The notes below the pieces were generated by a model, which saw nothing but the letters and a program-made list of their open reading frames with translations, was not told the DNA's origin and did not search any database. Below are positions 25,298-32,750 of a stretch of DNA of 32,750 nt, piece after piece; position 1 is the stretch's first letter; the number at the start of each line of letters is the position of its first letter. Both the position numbers and the translations under genes were made by a program. Location: the NCBI GenBank assembly GCA_903893865.1, contig CAITNU010000026.1, positions 1-32,750 on the forward strand. Direction: 5' to 3'. This DNA is from an uncultured Microcaldota archaeon. Its GTDB lineage: Archaea > Micrarchaeota > Micrarchaeia > Norongarragalinales > Norongarragalinaceae.

Positions 25298-25882
25298 CTA
25301 GCGCCTAGAAACGGGTTTGCCTAAATTGCCTTTTGCTTCAAGAGCCTTAAAGAGCCTAGACTGCCAAGGTGGTTTTCCCGATATTCCATACGCCGCCCAG
25401 AAATCGGTTACAACATTTACTTTTTGGAAATGGTTTGTTAACTTCTTGCGGAACTCGCTGAGACGATAAAAATCCTTTATGGATTCCGACCTACCTTCCT
25501 TTGCAGACCTTAAACGGCCAAAGGCATAACGGCACACTGCACCCAAAGCAGGTTCTCCGCCCGTTCTTCGTTCATCATCGATTTCCTTTTCAAATTTGGT
25601 TATGTCATTTTCCCATCTATTTATCCAGTGTTCTGATTCATACATTCCGTTTTCAGTGACTTTTAAAACATCGCCTATTGTTTTGCACTTTTCTAGATAT
25701 TCTGAAAAAGGGCGATATTCCTTCTCTAATTTGAGACTAACACCAGAGGCGCCTGTTTTTTCAGCCGTCTTTTTAATTACAGTCAAATGCTCTGGTTTGA
25801 GTTGCAGTTTTAAGAGTTGTTGGGGTATGCGCCTAGTGGAAAGGGTTTTGACAGCAATAGTCCGACGAACGTTCATGTGCAA
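25298..25882 (-). CDS. hypothetical protein
   Basis: 194-aa ORF, lower-GC composition than neighbours; no family recognised. Confidence 0.5.
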   Translation of the reverse strand: MHMNVRRTIAVKTLSTRRIPQQLLKLQLKPEHLTVIKKTAEKTGASGVSLKLEKEYRPFSEYLEKCKTIGDVLKVTENGMYESEHWINRWENDITKFEKEIDDERRTGGEPALGAVCRYAFGRLRSAKEGRSESIKDFYRLSEFRKKLTNHFQKVNVVTDFWAAYGISGKPPWQSRLFKALEAKGNLGKPVSRR

Positions 25883-26017
25883 TCACCAACGCTTACCAGC
25901 AGTACGGATAGTCAACATTATGAATTGAACTATTTAAAAATAAGACTTATTATTCAAAGCTGTTCGAGGCGGCTTTGCACACAAATTCGGCTGGTCGGCT
26001 TGCGGTTCTGCTCGGCG

Positions 26018-26518
26018 TCAGTCTTCCTCGTCTTCTTCGCGCCTGCGCTTGTAACCGGGCACGTGCTCGAGGTCCTTGCGCAAGTCCTTGAGTTCACTGC
26101 GTTGCTCGCGCAAGAGGCGCATCAAATCTTCTCTTTCCTTCTCCTCGTCCGCGTGCCTCTTCTTCTCCTGGGGAGTCATGAAGTGCGGGAAAGAGTGCTT
26201 TATGCTTTCCTCGAGTATTCCGTGCGTCAAACCCTCGGAGTGAGCCGGCGGCTGGACTATTATTATCGGCCTGCGAATTTTTTTCTTCTTTCTCGGCAGC
26301 CCCGGCGCTTGCATTTGATGCATGCCTTGGTGCATGCCGTGAGCCTGGATTTGGTGCGGCGCAGCCATTCCGGCAGGCAGCGGCCGCGAAGCTGCAGAGC
26401 GCGAGCCTGCGAGCGCGGTCAAAAGCAATGCGGCGAAAGCGACGTACAACAGCCATTCCGCCTGCAGCAATAGCGCCGCGGCCGCGATTACGATTATGAG
26501 CGCGTAAGCAATCTTCAT
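26018..26518 (-). CDS. membrane protein with N-terminal TM hairpin and charged coiled-coil tail
   Basis: Internal Met: MKIAYALIIVIAAAALLLQAEWLLYVAFAALLLTALAGS; His/Met-rich HQIQAHGMHQGMHQMQ; charged helical C-terminus. Confidence 0.6.
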   Translation of the reverse strand: MKIAYALIIVIAAAALLLQAEWLLYVAFAALLLTALAGSRSAASRPLPAGMAAPHQIQAHGMHQGMHQMQAPGLPRKKKKIRRPIIIVQPPAHSEGLTHGILEESIKHSFPHFMTPQEKKRHADEEKEREDLMRLLREQRSELKDLRKDLEHVPGYKRRREEDEED

Positions 26519-26636
26519 TTTCACTGCGCGGTCGCCTCTCAACTCGCTTCAAATTCGCCTCAACGAAAACAAACGAAAACAAACGAAAAACGCGAAAAAA
26601 CACAACTCGTTCGCGCGCCTGACGCGCTTGCGCGGC

Positions 26637-27026
26637 TCAACCGATGAACTCGGGCTCTTCCTCGGCGCCGCCTCCGCGCGGCTTGCCGTACTTTCCGCCG
26701 CTCGCGAAGCGCGCGATGCTTCTCCCGAGAACGTCGATCATTTCGCCGTCAGCCGCAAACATGTCTTCGAAAAGCGTGTTAGCCTCCCAATTCGGCTTGA
26801 CTTTGATGTCGATATTAGAAGGGATATCCGGCTCTTCCTGTTCAAGAATCACGTCGGGACCCCCGCTTTCGCCGGCGAACGCCTGCGACGACTCGCGGCT
26901 GGGCGTGGAACCGCCGAGCGCTGCGAGCACTAGGAGCACGAGCGTGATGAAAGCAAGGAAAATCAAGCCTTCGTTTACGAAGAAGAACGCCAATGCAGCG
27001 AGCAGTAAAACCAGCAACAAATTCAT
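26637..27026 (-). CDS. small membrane protein of the array (shared C-terminal motif)
   Basis: MNLLLVLLLAALAFFFVNEGLIFLAFITLVLLVLAALGG; IDIKVKPNWEANTLFEDMFAADGEMIDVLGRSIARFASGGKYGK. Confidence 0.65.
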   Translation of the reverse strand: MNLLLVLLLAALAFFFVNEGLIFLAFITLVLLVLAALGGSTPSRESSQAFAGESGGPDVILEQEEPDIPSNIDIKVKPNWEANTLFEDMFAADGEMIDVLGRSIARFASGGKYGKPRGGGAEEEPEFIG

Positions 27027-27051
27027 TGACGTCTTTCACCCCTGCGCTCTC

Positions 27052-27471
27052 TCAACGCCCTCTCATCATTTCGTCGGTCTGGATATCCTTACCCCGTTCG
27101 CTATGCTTGCCGCTTGCTACGCGGTACGCTGTGCCTCCGAACACGTTCAATACTGGTCCCAAAAAGTTTTTGCCGAACTCGTCCCACATGCTGCGGTTCT
27201 CCCAAGTCGGGTAGATTCGCACGCGGTAGAGTTCAGGGTGCTTCTTGTGCTTTTGTCCGAGTTGCACTACCATCGGGCCCTCGCTTTGCACTCGGCCGTG
27301 AGCACCGCCGCGCGCGGTGCCGTGCGCTTGCATGGCGCGGTTGTCGCCGCTGGAATAGTAGTAGAGAACGATGACGAGTCCAACGACGCAGACTACGGCG
27401 AGCGAGAGCATGTCGCTCATTAGGAAATAAAACGCTGCTAGTGCGAGCAATGCGACGACGAGCAAATTCAA
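27052..27471 (-). CDS. small membrane protein of the array (shared C-terminal motif)
   Basis: MNLLVVALLALAAFYFLMSDMLSLAVVCVVGLVIVLYYYSSG; YRVRIYPTWENRSMWDEFGKNFLGPVLNVFGGTAYRVASGKHSERG. Confidence 0.65.
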   Translation of the reverse strand: MNLLVVALLALAAFYFLMSDMLSLAVVCVVGLVIVLYYYSSGDNRAMQAHGTARGGAHGRVQSEGPMVVQLGQKHKKHPELYRVRIYPTWENRSMWDEFGKNFLGPVLNVFGGTAYRVASGKHSERGKDIQTDEMMRGR

Positions 27472-27626
27472 GTTTAACCGCCCTTATTCTCCTTACGCTT
27501 TCTTTCCGCTTTTTTCGTTTGTGTTTTTCAGTCTCTTAGTTTATTGCGTCGAGGCGGTTTTAATGCCTTGCGTTTGAGGGCTGAAGGCTCGGATTCAAAT
27601 TCCTGTCAAAGCGCGGAAGCGCAGCG

Positions 27627-27923
27627 TCACATGCCGCCGTAGCCGCCGTACTGGTCCGGCGTAGGGTGCTCGGATTCCTTGCGCGAAATCAAGATTAGAA
27701 TGAGAAACAAACCGCCCACGATAAGCCAAAGCCGGTATTCGCCTAAATCGGGAGTCAAGTAAACTAGGGCGGCGAGCACGCCGCCTACTGCCGAAGCGGC
27801 GATCAAGTACTTGCTTTTGCTCGTAACGAGCAGGACGACGAACAACCCGGCTGCTATCCACCACAAGTTGCTTTTGACGGCGAGCAGCATTAGCACGATT
27901 ATGAAGAGGAAAGTGAAGTCCAA
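27627..27923 (-). CDS. small multi-pass membrane protein of the array (no soluble domain)
   Basis: 98 aa; MDFTFLFIIVLMLLAVKSNLWWIAAGLFVVLLVTSK followed by two more TM segments. Confidence 0.6.
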   Translation of the reverse strand: MDFTFLFIIVLMLLAVKSNLWWIAAGLFVVLLVTSKSKYLIAASAVGGVLAALVYLTPDLGEYRLWLIVGGLFLILILISRKESEHPTPDQYGGYGGM

Positions 27924-28011
27924 AACTCAAAACCCCGAAAGCTTCTTTTTAGTTTCTCGCAGTTCGTTTATGCGCGCGCCTTTTAAACACGCTGCGAAAC
28001 GCTCTGCGTCG

Positions 28012-28452
28012 TCACCTGCCGCGGCCGGCTTTCCAAGGCTTCTCGCCCTCGTGCACGTGCCCGCCTGAAACCAGCCTGAACATCGAACCGAAAACCGTGT
28101 CGAGAACGTCGCCGGTGCTTTGCATCGTCATCTCCCAAGTGTTGCGGCGCTTGCTCTTCGGTTTGATGCGAATGTGCATTGATTTCGGAATCTTTCCGAC
28201 CTTGTTGCGGATGAGTATTTTTTCCTCTTCATACTCGTCCTCATCGTACTCCTCGTCTTCCTCTTCTTCGGCGCTAGCTTGCGCGGCGCGCAACGCAGCT
28301 GCGCGCGCTGCCGCCTGCCTGCGGCGCTGGGAATAGTCGAGGACGACGATTATTACGAGCAGAATGAGGCACGCTACGCCGAGGAAGAAAATGTCCGCGT
28401 AAAAGAAGAACAAGGCGCAGGCGAGCAAAAGGAAGTAAGCGAGCGGATTCAC
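28012..28452 (-). CDS. small membrane protein of the array (shared C-terminal motif, acidic linker)
   Basis: MNPLAYFLLLACALFFFYADIFFLGVACLILLVIIVVLDY; EEEEDEEYDEDEYEEE; MHIRIKPKSKRRNTWEMTMQSTGDVLDTVFGSMFRLVSGGHVHEG. Confidence 0.65.
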   Translation of the reverse strand: MNPLAYFLLLACALFFFYADIFFLGVACLILLVIIVVLDYSQRRRQAAARAAALRAAQASAEEEEDEEYDEDEYEEEKILIRNKVGKIPKSMHIRIKPKSKRRNTWEMTMQSTGDVLDTVFGSMFRLVSGGHVHEGEKPWKAGRGR

Positions 28453-28503
28453 GGCGCGTCACCGAAAGTCTTTACGCGTCCCGAGGTTAAAAGCGTTTTA
28501 CCG

Positions 28504-28608
28504 GAACCGCAGAGCATCGAAGGAACCTGGAAGCAGTGGGGGAATCAGGAAAACCCTTGAACTGAAGGGGGAGGAGCGAAGCGCGGCCCCCTGCGGTTCG
28601 GGGTTCAG
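28504..28608. ncRNA. possible structured RNA or cis-regulatory element (low confidence)
   Basis: GAACCGCAG (28504-28512) is complementary to CTGCGGTTC (28591-28599) and encloses GGGGG (28567-28571)/CCCCC (28587-28591, sharing one C) with an inner GCG/CGC hairpin; alternative closing CTGAA/TTCAG (28562-28566/28604-28608). Confidence 0.25.
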
Positions 28609-28825
28609 AAAGCCTTAAAAACCCGTTTCGTCATTAACGAACACGCAATTCTTTGTTTTTTAATGGCTACTGTGCTTCGGGAGAGCAGCCGATTTTTTGA
28701 GTCTTTAATCCTTAAACTTTCAAGGCGGCAGCTTGACGAAAACGGCGAGAAAGGAAAAAGCGCTTTTTTGCGTTTGTTTTTACGGTTGTATTTTGCGTTT
28801 TTAAATTCAAGGAGAGTGGTTAGCG

Positions 28826-29449
28826 ATGACTGAAAACGAGAAACAGTTTTTGAAGGGTACGACGACGGTCGGCATCACGTTCAACGGAGGCGTAGTCCTT
28901 GCTGCCGACAAGCGCGCTACGATGGAGACGTTCATCGCGGCTAAGGAAGTCGACAAAATCCACGTTATCGGAGACAAAATCGCGATGACACTCGCGGGAA
29001 GCGTCGGGGACGCGCAAGCCCTCGTGCGCATGATGCGCGCGGAAATCGAATTGTATAAATATTCCAAGGGAAGCGACATCACCGTTTCAGGCGCAGCGAC
29101 GCTGCTCGCGAACGTCCTGCAAGGAAACAAGTATTACCCGTACCTCGTCCAACTCATTATCGCTGGTTTCGACGAAAAGCCGCGTTTGTTCGATTTAGAT
29201 CCGTTAGGCGGGCTTCTTCCAGAAAAATACGTTTCAACTGGAAGCGGCTCGATCACGGCGTACGGACTCCTCGACGAGAACTTCAAGGAAGGAATGAACG
29301 AAGGCGAAGCCGTGCGCCTGGCAGCGAAAGCTGTTGCCGCAGCAATGAAGCGCGACAACGCTACTGGCGAAGGAATCGACGTCGTCGTCATTACGGGAAA
29401 GGGCTCGCGCCGAATCGCGAAGAACGAAGTCGCGAACATCATCGCCTGA
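28826..29449 (+). CDS. psmB: proteasome beta subunit
   Basis: Short propeptide MTENEKQFLKG before TTTVGITFNGGVVLAADKRATM; Asp17 and Lys33 equivalents present. Confidence 0.95.
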   Translation: MTENEKQFLKGTTTVGITFNGGVVLAADKRATMETFIAAKEVDKIHVIGDKIAMTLAGSVGDAQALVRMMRAEIELYKYSKGSDITVSGAATLLANVLQGNKYYPYLVQLIIAGFDEKPRLFDLDPLGGLLPEKYVSTGSGSITAYGLLDENFKEGMNEGEAVRLAAKAVAAAMKRDNATGEGIDVVVITGKGSRRIAKNEVANIIA

Positions 29450-29550
29450 AAAAAGAAAACGCGAAACGCATAAACGCAAAACACGAAACGCGCTGAAACG
29501 CACTAGTACTCAAACTCAATTAATTATTCAGTCAACCCGCAGGTGCTTTA

Positions 29551-31479
29551 TTGGTCACAAACAACGAACAAAACAACAAGGACGCAAAAAACATCATCAA
29601 GGAACTCCAAAAGCAAATCGAGGAAGTCCTCCCGCCGCAATGCGAACTCGCGCGAATCGAAGTCGAAGGCCCGCAAATTGTTCTCTACTTGAAGAACCTA
29701 AAATCGTTTTACGAAGACGAGAATTTAATAACGAAAATCGCGGGCAAAGTGCGCAAGAAAGTGTTGCTGCGAACTGACGAGACGGGACTCCACCCGCCTA
29801 CAGAGTCGCTCGCGTTCATCAAAAGCGCGATTCCGCCTGAAGCGGGCGTGCAAGACATTAAATTCGACCCGATTTTCCACGAAGTCGTAATCGAAGCGCT
29901 CAAGCCCGGACTCGCGATAGGGAAGAAAGGCGTAGTCCTCAAAGCCATTATTTTGAATACGGGTTGGAGCCCGCGCGTGCTGCGCTCGCCGACGAGCTCG
30001 AGCGAAGTTTCGAAGGCGGTTCGCAGCGCGCTCCTCGTGAACGCGGAAGAACGCAAGAAATTCTTGACCACGCTTGGAAAGAAGATTCTCGCGCCGAGCC
30101 AAGGCTGCGAGTGGATTAAGATTACGGCGCTCGGAGGCTTCAAGGAAGTCGGCCGCTCGTGCATGCTGTTGCAGACGCCGAAAAGCAACGTGATCATCGA
30201 CTGCGGAATCAACGCGGATACCAGCAACCCGCAAAAAACGTACCCTTACCTTACCGCGATGAATCTCGCTCTCGAGCAAATCGACGCAGTGATACTCACC
30301 CACGCGCACCTCGACCATTCCGGTTTTATTCCGTATCTTTACGCTTACGGTTACGACGGGCCGATTTACTGCACGCCGCCGACTCGCGATTTGATGGTTC
30401 TCCTGCAGCAGGATTGCATCAACGTCATGAACAGCGAAGGCAGCGGCGCGCCTTACGGCGAACGCGAAGTCAAGAAGGAACTCAACCACGTCATCACGCG
30501 AGAATACGGGGAAGTAACGGACGTCACGCCCGACGTGCGCTTCACGTTCCACAACGCGGGACACATTCTCGGCAGCGCCATGGTGCACCTGCATATAGGC
30601 GAAGGACTCCAAAACATCGTCGTTACGGGCGACTTGAAGTACGGCAGAACGAATCTGTTCGACAGCGCTGATACGCGTTTCCCGCGCGTCGAGACGCTCA
30701 TTATGGAGAGCACTTACGGCAGCCGCGAAGACATCATGCCTCGCCTCGAGGAGTGCGAAGCGCGGCTCGCGCAAACCATTCGCGCGACCGTGGCGCGGCG
30801 CGGGAAAACGCTTATTCCTGTTTTCGCGGTTGGGCGCTCGCAGGAAATCATGCTTGCGCTCGAACAGCAGTTGCGCAACGACAACGTTTTGTGTTACATC
30901 GACGGAATGGGGCTCGAGGCTAGCGCGATTCACACGATTTACCCTGAATATTTGCGGCACAACGTGCAGCGCCGCATTCTGCAGAACAACTCGCCTTTCG
31001 ACTCGCCCATGTTCAAGCGCGCGAACTCGAAAGACCGCAAGGACATCGTCGAGCGCGACGAGCCTTGCGTGATTCTCGCGCCCAGCGGAATGTTGAGCGG
31101 CGGGCCGAGCGTTAGTTTCTTAAAGCTCATGGCTCAGGACGAGAAAAACGCGCTTGTCTTCGTCGGTTATCAGAGCGCGCTATCGCTCGGACGCAAGATT
31201 CAGGACGGAGCGCGGGAAGTGCCTATTCTCGACGCGGTTTCGAAGAAGCAGGAGTCGCTGAAAATAAACATGAGCATTCACACGGTCGAGGGCTTCAGCG
31301 GGCACAGCGATTACTCGCAGCTCCTCGCATTCGCGAAAAACATCAGGCAAAAGCCAGCGCGCGTTATTACCGTGCACGGGGACGAGAACAAGACGGATAA
31401 TCTCGCGCGCACGATTAACCGCATGCTTCACGTTGAAACGCGCGCGCCCATGAACCTTGACACGATTCGCTTGAGGTAA
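29551..31479 (+). CDS. archaeal CPSF1-like ribonuclease (KH-MBL-beta-CASP; aCPSF1/FttA)
   Basis: KH-type N-terminus (GLAIGKKGVVLKAI), MBL LTHAHLDHSGF, NAGHILGSAMVHLHI, GDLKYG, beta-CASP IPVFAVGRSQEIML, VEGFSGHSDYSQL, VHGDENKT. Confidence 0.95.
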   Translation: MVTNNEQNNKDAKNIIKELQKQIEEVLPPQCELARIEVEGPQIVLYLKNLKSFYEDENLITKIAGKVRKKVLLRTDETGLHPPTESLAFIKSAIPPEAGVQDIKFDPIFHEVVIEALKPGLAIGKKGVVLKAIILNTGWSPRVLRSPTSSSEVSKAVRSALLVNAEERKKFLTTLGKKILAPSQGCEWIKITALGGFKEVGRSCMLLQTPKSNVIIDCGINADTSNPQKTYPYLTAMNLALEQIDAVILTHAHLDHSGFIPYLYAYGYDGPIYCTPPTRDLMVLLQQDCINVMNSEGSGAPYGEREVKKELNHVITREYGEVTDVTPDVRFTFHNAGHILGSAMVHLHIGEGLQNIVVTGDLKYGRTNLFDSADTRFPRVETLIMESTYGSREDIMPRLEECEARLAQTIRATVARRGKTLIPVFAVGRSQEIMLALEQQLRNDNVLCYIDGMGLEASAIHTIYPEYLRHNVQRRILQNNSPFDSPMFKRANSKDRKDIVERDEPCVILAPSGMLSGGPSVSFLKLMAQDEKNALVFVGYQSALSLGRKIQDGAREVPILDAVSKKQESLKINMSIHTVEGFSGHSDYSQLLAFAKNIRQKPARVITVHGDENKTDNLARTINRMLHVETRAPMNLDTIRLR

Positions 31480-31495
31480 CGCTGGCAAAGAGGTA

Positions 31496-32125
31496 ATGCC
31501 TATGAACAAGCGCGGCAAACCTCGAAAAGGAAAATTTTTGCGCCCAGTCTTGCGTCCAGTCCTGCGCTTAATCATCACAGGCACGCCTGGAACCGGGAAG
31601 ACGGCGATTGCGAAGGCGCTGGCGAAGGCGAGCGGCGCCAAACTGATTCAAGCAAACGAAATCGTCAAGCGCAAGCGATTGTGGTTCAACCGCGCGAAGC
31701 ACGAAGCCGACTTGCGAGCGCTCAAAACCGAAATTCTTCGGGAAATCAAGGCTGCAAAAAAAAGCGGCGCCGGTTTCGTCGCGGAAGGACACCTAGTTTG
31801 CGAGTTCGCGTTGCCGTGCGACGAGTGCGTCGTGTTGCGTTGCGAACCCGCCGCGCTCGCCCGCCGACTGAAAAAGCGCGGTTACGCGCGCAGCAAAATC
31901 GCGGAAAACGTGCTTTGCGAAATACTCGATTACTGCGTAATACGCGCGGAGCGCGCTTACGGAGAGAAGCGCGTCGTGCAAATCAACGCCACCAACCGCG
32001 TTTCACCCGAGAAACTTCTCGAAGCGTTGCAAGCGAACGGACCTAAAAAATCGAGGCGCGAGGAGTGCGATTGGAGCTCCCTTTTGCTTGACGAAAGGTT
32101 TAAAAAAGGGTTGGGCTTATCATAG
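31496..32125 (+). CDS. putative adenylate kinase, AK6/Fap7 family
   Basis: LRLIITGTPGTGKTAIAKALAKASGAKLIQANEIVK; VAEGHLVCEFALPCDECVVLRCEPAALARRLKKRGYARSKIAENVLCEIL. Confidence 0.88.
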   Translation: MPMNKRGKPRKGKFLRPVLRPVLRLIITGTPGTGKTAIAKALAKASGAKLIQANEIVKRKRLWFNRAKHEADLRALKTEILREIKAAKKSGAGFVAEGHLVCEFALPCDECVVLRCEPAALARRLKKRGYARSKIAENVLCEILDYCVIRAERAYGEKRVVQINATNRVSPEKLLEALQANGPKKSRREECDWSSLLLDERFKKGLGLS

Positions 32126-32225
32126 CGTTTCCTCCGGCGCTAGCCGAGGGCGTAACCGCGAACGCAGTCGCGAAAGCACTGCTCGCACGCAGCTCGCAAA
32201 GCGCGTCAAGAGGTGGGACTTTTTG

Positions 32226-32336
32226 GTGGCCAAGAAAAAGCAGGAAGAAGATTTAGACGAAGAAGAAGATTGGGACGAGGACGAAGAGTGGGGCGAAGAA
32301 GACGAGGATGAAGAAGTGGAGGAAGGCGACGAATAA
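32226..32336 (+). CDS. very acidic microprotein
   Basis: GTG start after GAGGTGGG SD-like sequence: MAKKKQEEDLDEEEDWDEDEEWGEEDEDEEVEEGDE*, 36 aa. Confidence 0.45.
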   Translation: MAKKKQEEDLDEEEDWDEDEEWGEEDEDEEVEEGDE

Positions 32337-32534
32337 CCCCTCAAACGATTCCTTGATTTTAAAGAATTTCTTGTTTTTCGCGGCGCAGGCTCATGCAGCC
32401 GCGCTCTCCACGCGCTTTTCGCGCGCTAATTCTCGAAGATTTTCAAGCGGTTTTTCAGCGGTTAGCGGAGCGGCGGCGGAAAGCGGCGGAAAGTCTTGAA
32501 AGCGTTTATTAATGCGCGGCGCTTGATTTCAAGC

Positions 32535-32750
32535 GTGGCAAAAAAAACCGCGATCCGCAAAACTAAAGCCGGAAAAGCGAAAGCAAACGCAAAGAAAGCC
32601 ATCAGCGCTGCAGTGCACTTGCGCCGCGACGCTTTCGGGGTAACGCGAAGCGTCACCGCTTTGTGCGACGCTGAACTCATCGGCAGCGTGCTGAAATCGG
32701 GCAGCGTAGGCGGATGCGTCATCGACTTGCAGAAATACAAGGCGTTTTAC
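32535..32750 (+). CDS. DUF424 family protein, 3' truncated by window edge
   Basis: GTG start: MAKKTAIRKTKAGKAKANAKKAISAAVHLRRDAFGVTRSVTALCDAELIGSVLKSGSVGGCVIDLQKYKAFY; VTALCDAELIGSVLKSG resembles DUF424. Confidence 0.6.
   Translation, partial: MAKKTAIRKTKAGKAKANAKKAISAAVHLRRDAFGVTRSVTALCDAELIGSVLKSGSVGGCVIDLQKYKAFY

Noticed and set aside
26644-27423. 259-aa plus-strand ORF across two membrane-protein genes
   Set aside because: Minus-strand frames give consistent TM N-termini and a shared motif; this frame spans a gene boundary and has no signature.
28490-28608. SRP RNA or RNase P RNA at the structured segment
   Set aside because: GGAAGCAG is present, but the conserved SRP helix 8 GGAAGGAAGCAG context and the RNase P CR-I/CR-V blocks are not recognisable.
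29725-30960. 411-aa minus-strand ORF antisense to aCPSF1
   Set aside because: Arg-rich, biased shadow ORF opposite a conserved gene; long open shadow frames are expected at this GC content and codon bias.
1-32750. CRISPR array, IS element or rRNA
   Set aside because: No regularly spaced direct repeats, transposase signatures or rRNA-like segments were noticed on reading both strands.

Overview
This 32.75-kb window is archaeal. Archaeal markers include a proteasome beta subunit next to a KH/MBL/beta-CASP aCPSF1 nuclease, NucS, a Fap7/AK6-type kinase, an Era-like GTPase/DUF2073/Zn-ribbon trio, a DUF424 protein and BHB-type tRNA introns. The many small single-pass membrane proteins, Cys-rich surface proteins and ORFans suggest a DPANN lineage (Diapherotrites- or Micrarchaeota-like); that placement is inference. 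Core content: NrdG-like radical SAM protein, NucS, two tandem stand-alone Lon (S16) protease-domain proteins, a P-type Ca2+-like ATPase, Rpe, a split pyrimidine set (pyrE-pyrF on +, pyrC-pyrK-pyrD on -), a VapBC module, PsmB, aCPSF1 and AK6. I found no rRNA, CRISPR array or IS element. Most notable: (1) a tRNA-Ser(GCU) carrying two introns, one at 37/38 and one in the T-loop at 59/60 with a textbook BHB; (2) a 511-aa ORF between two tRNA genes that looks like a bacterial sigma-70-type factor (region 2-like and region 4-like segments) in an archaeal context; (3) an array of small membrane proteins upstream of the proteasome gene, three sharing a C-terminal motif I do not recognise; (4) a pair of palindromic operator-like sites over the vapBC promoter; (5) a possible structured RNA in the psmB upstream region.
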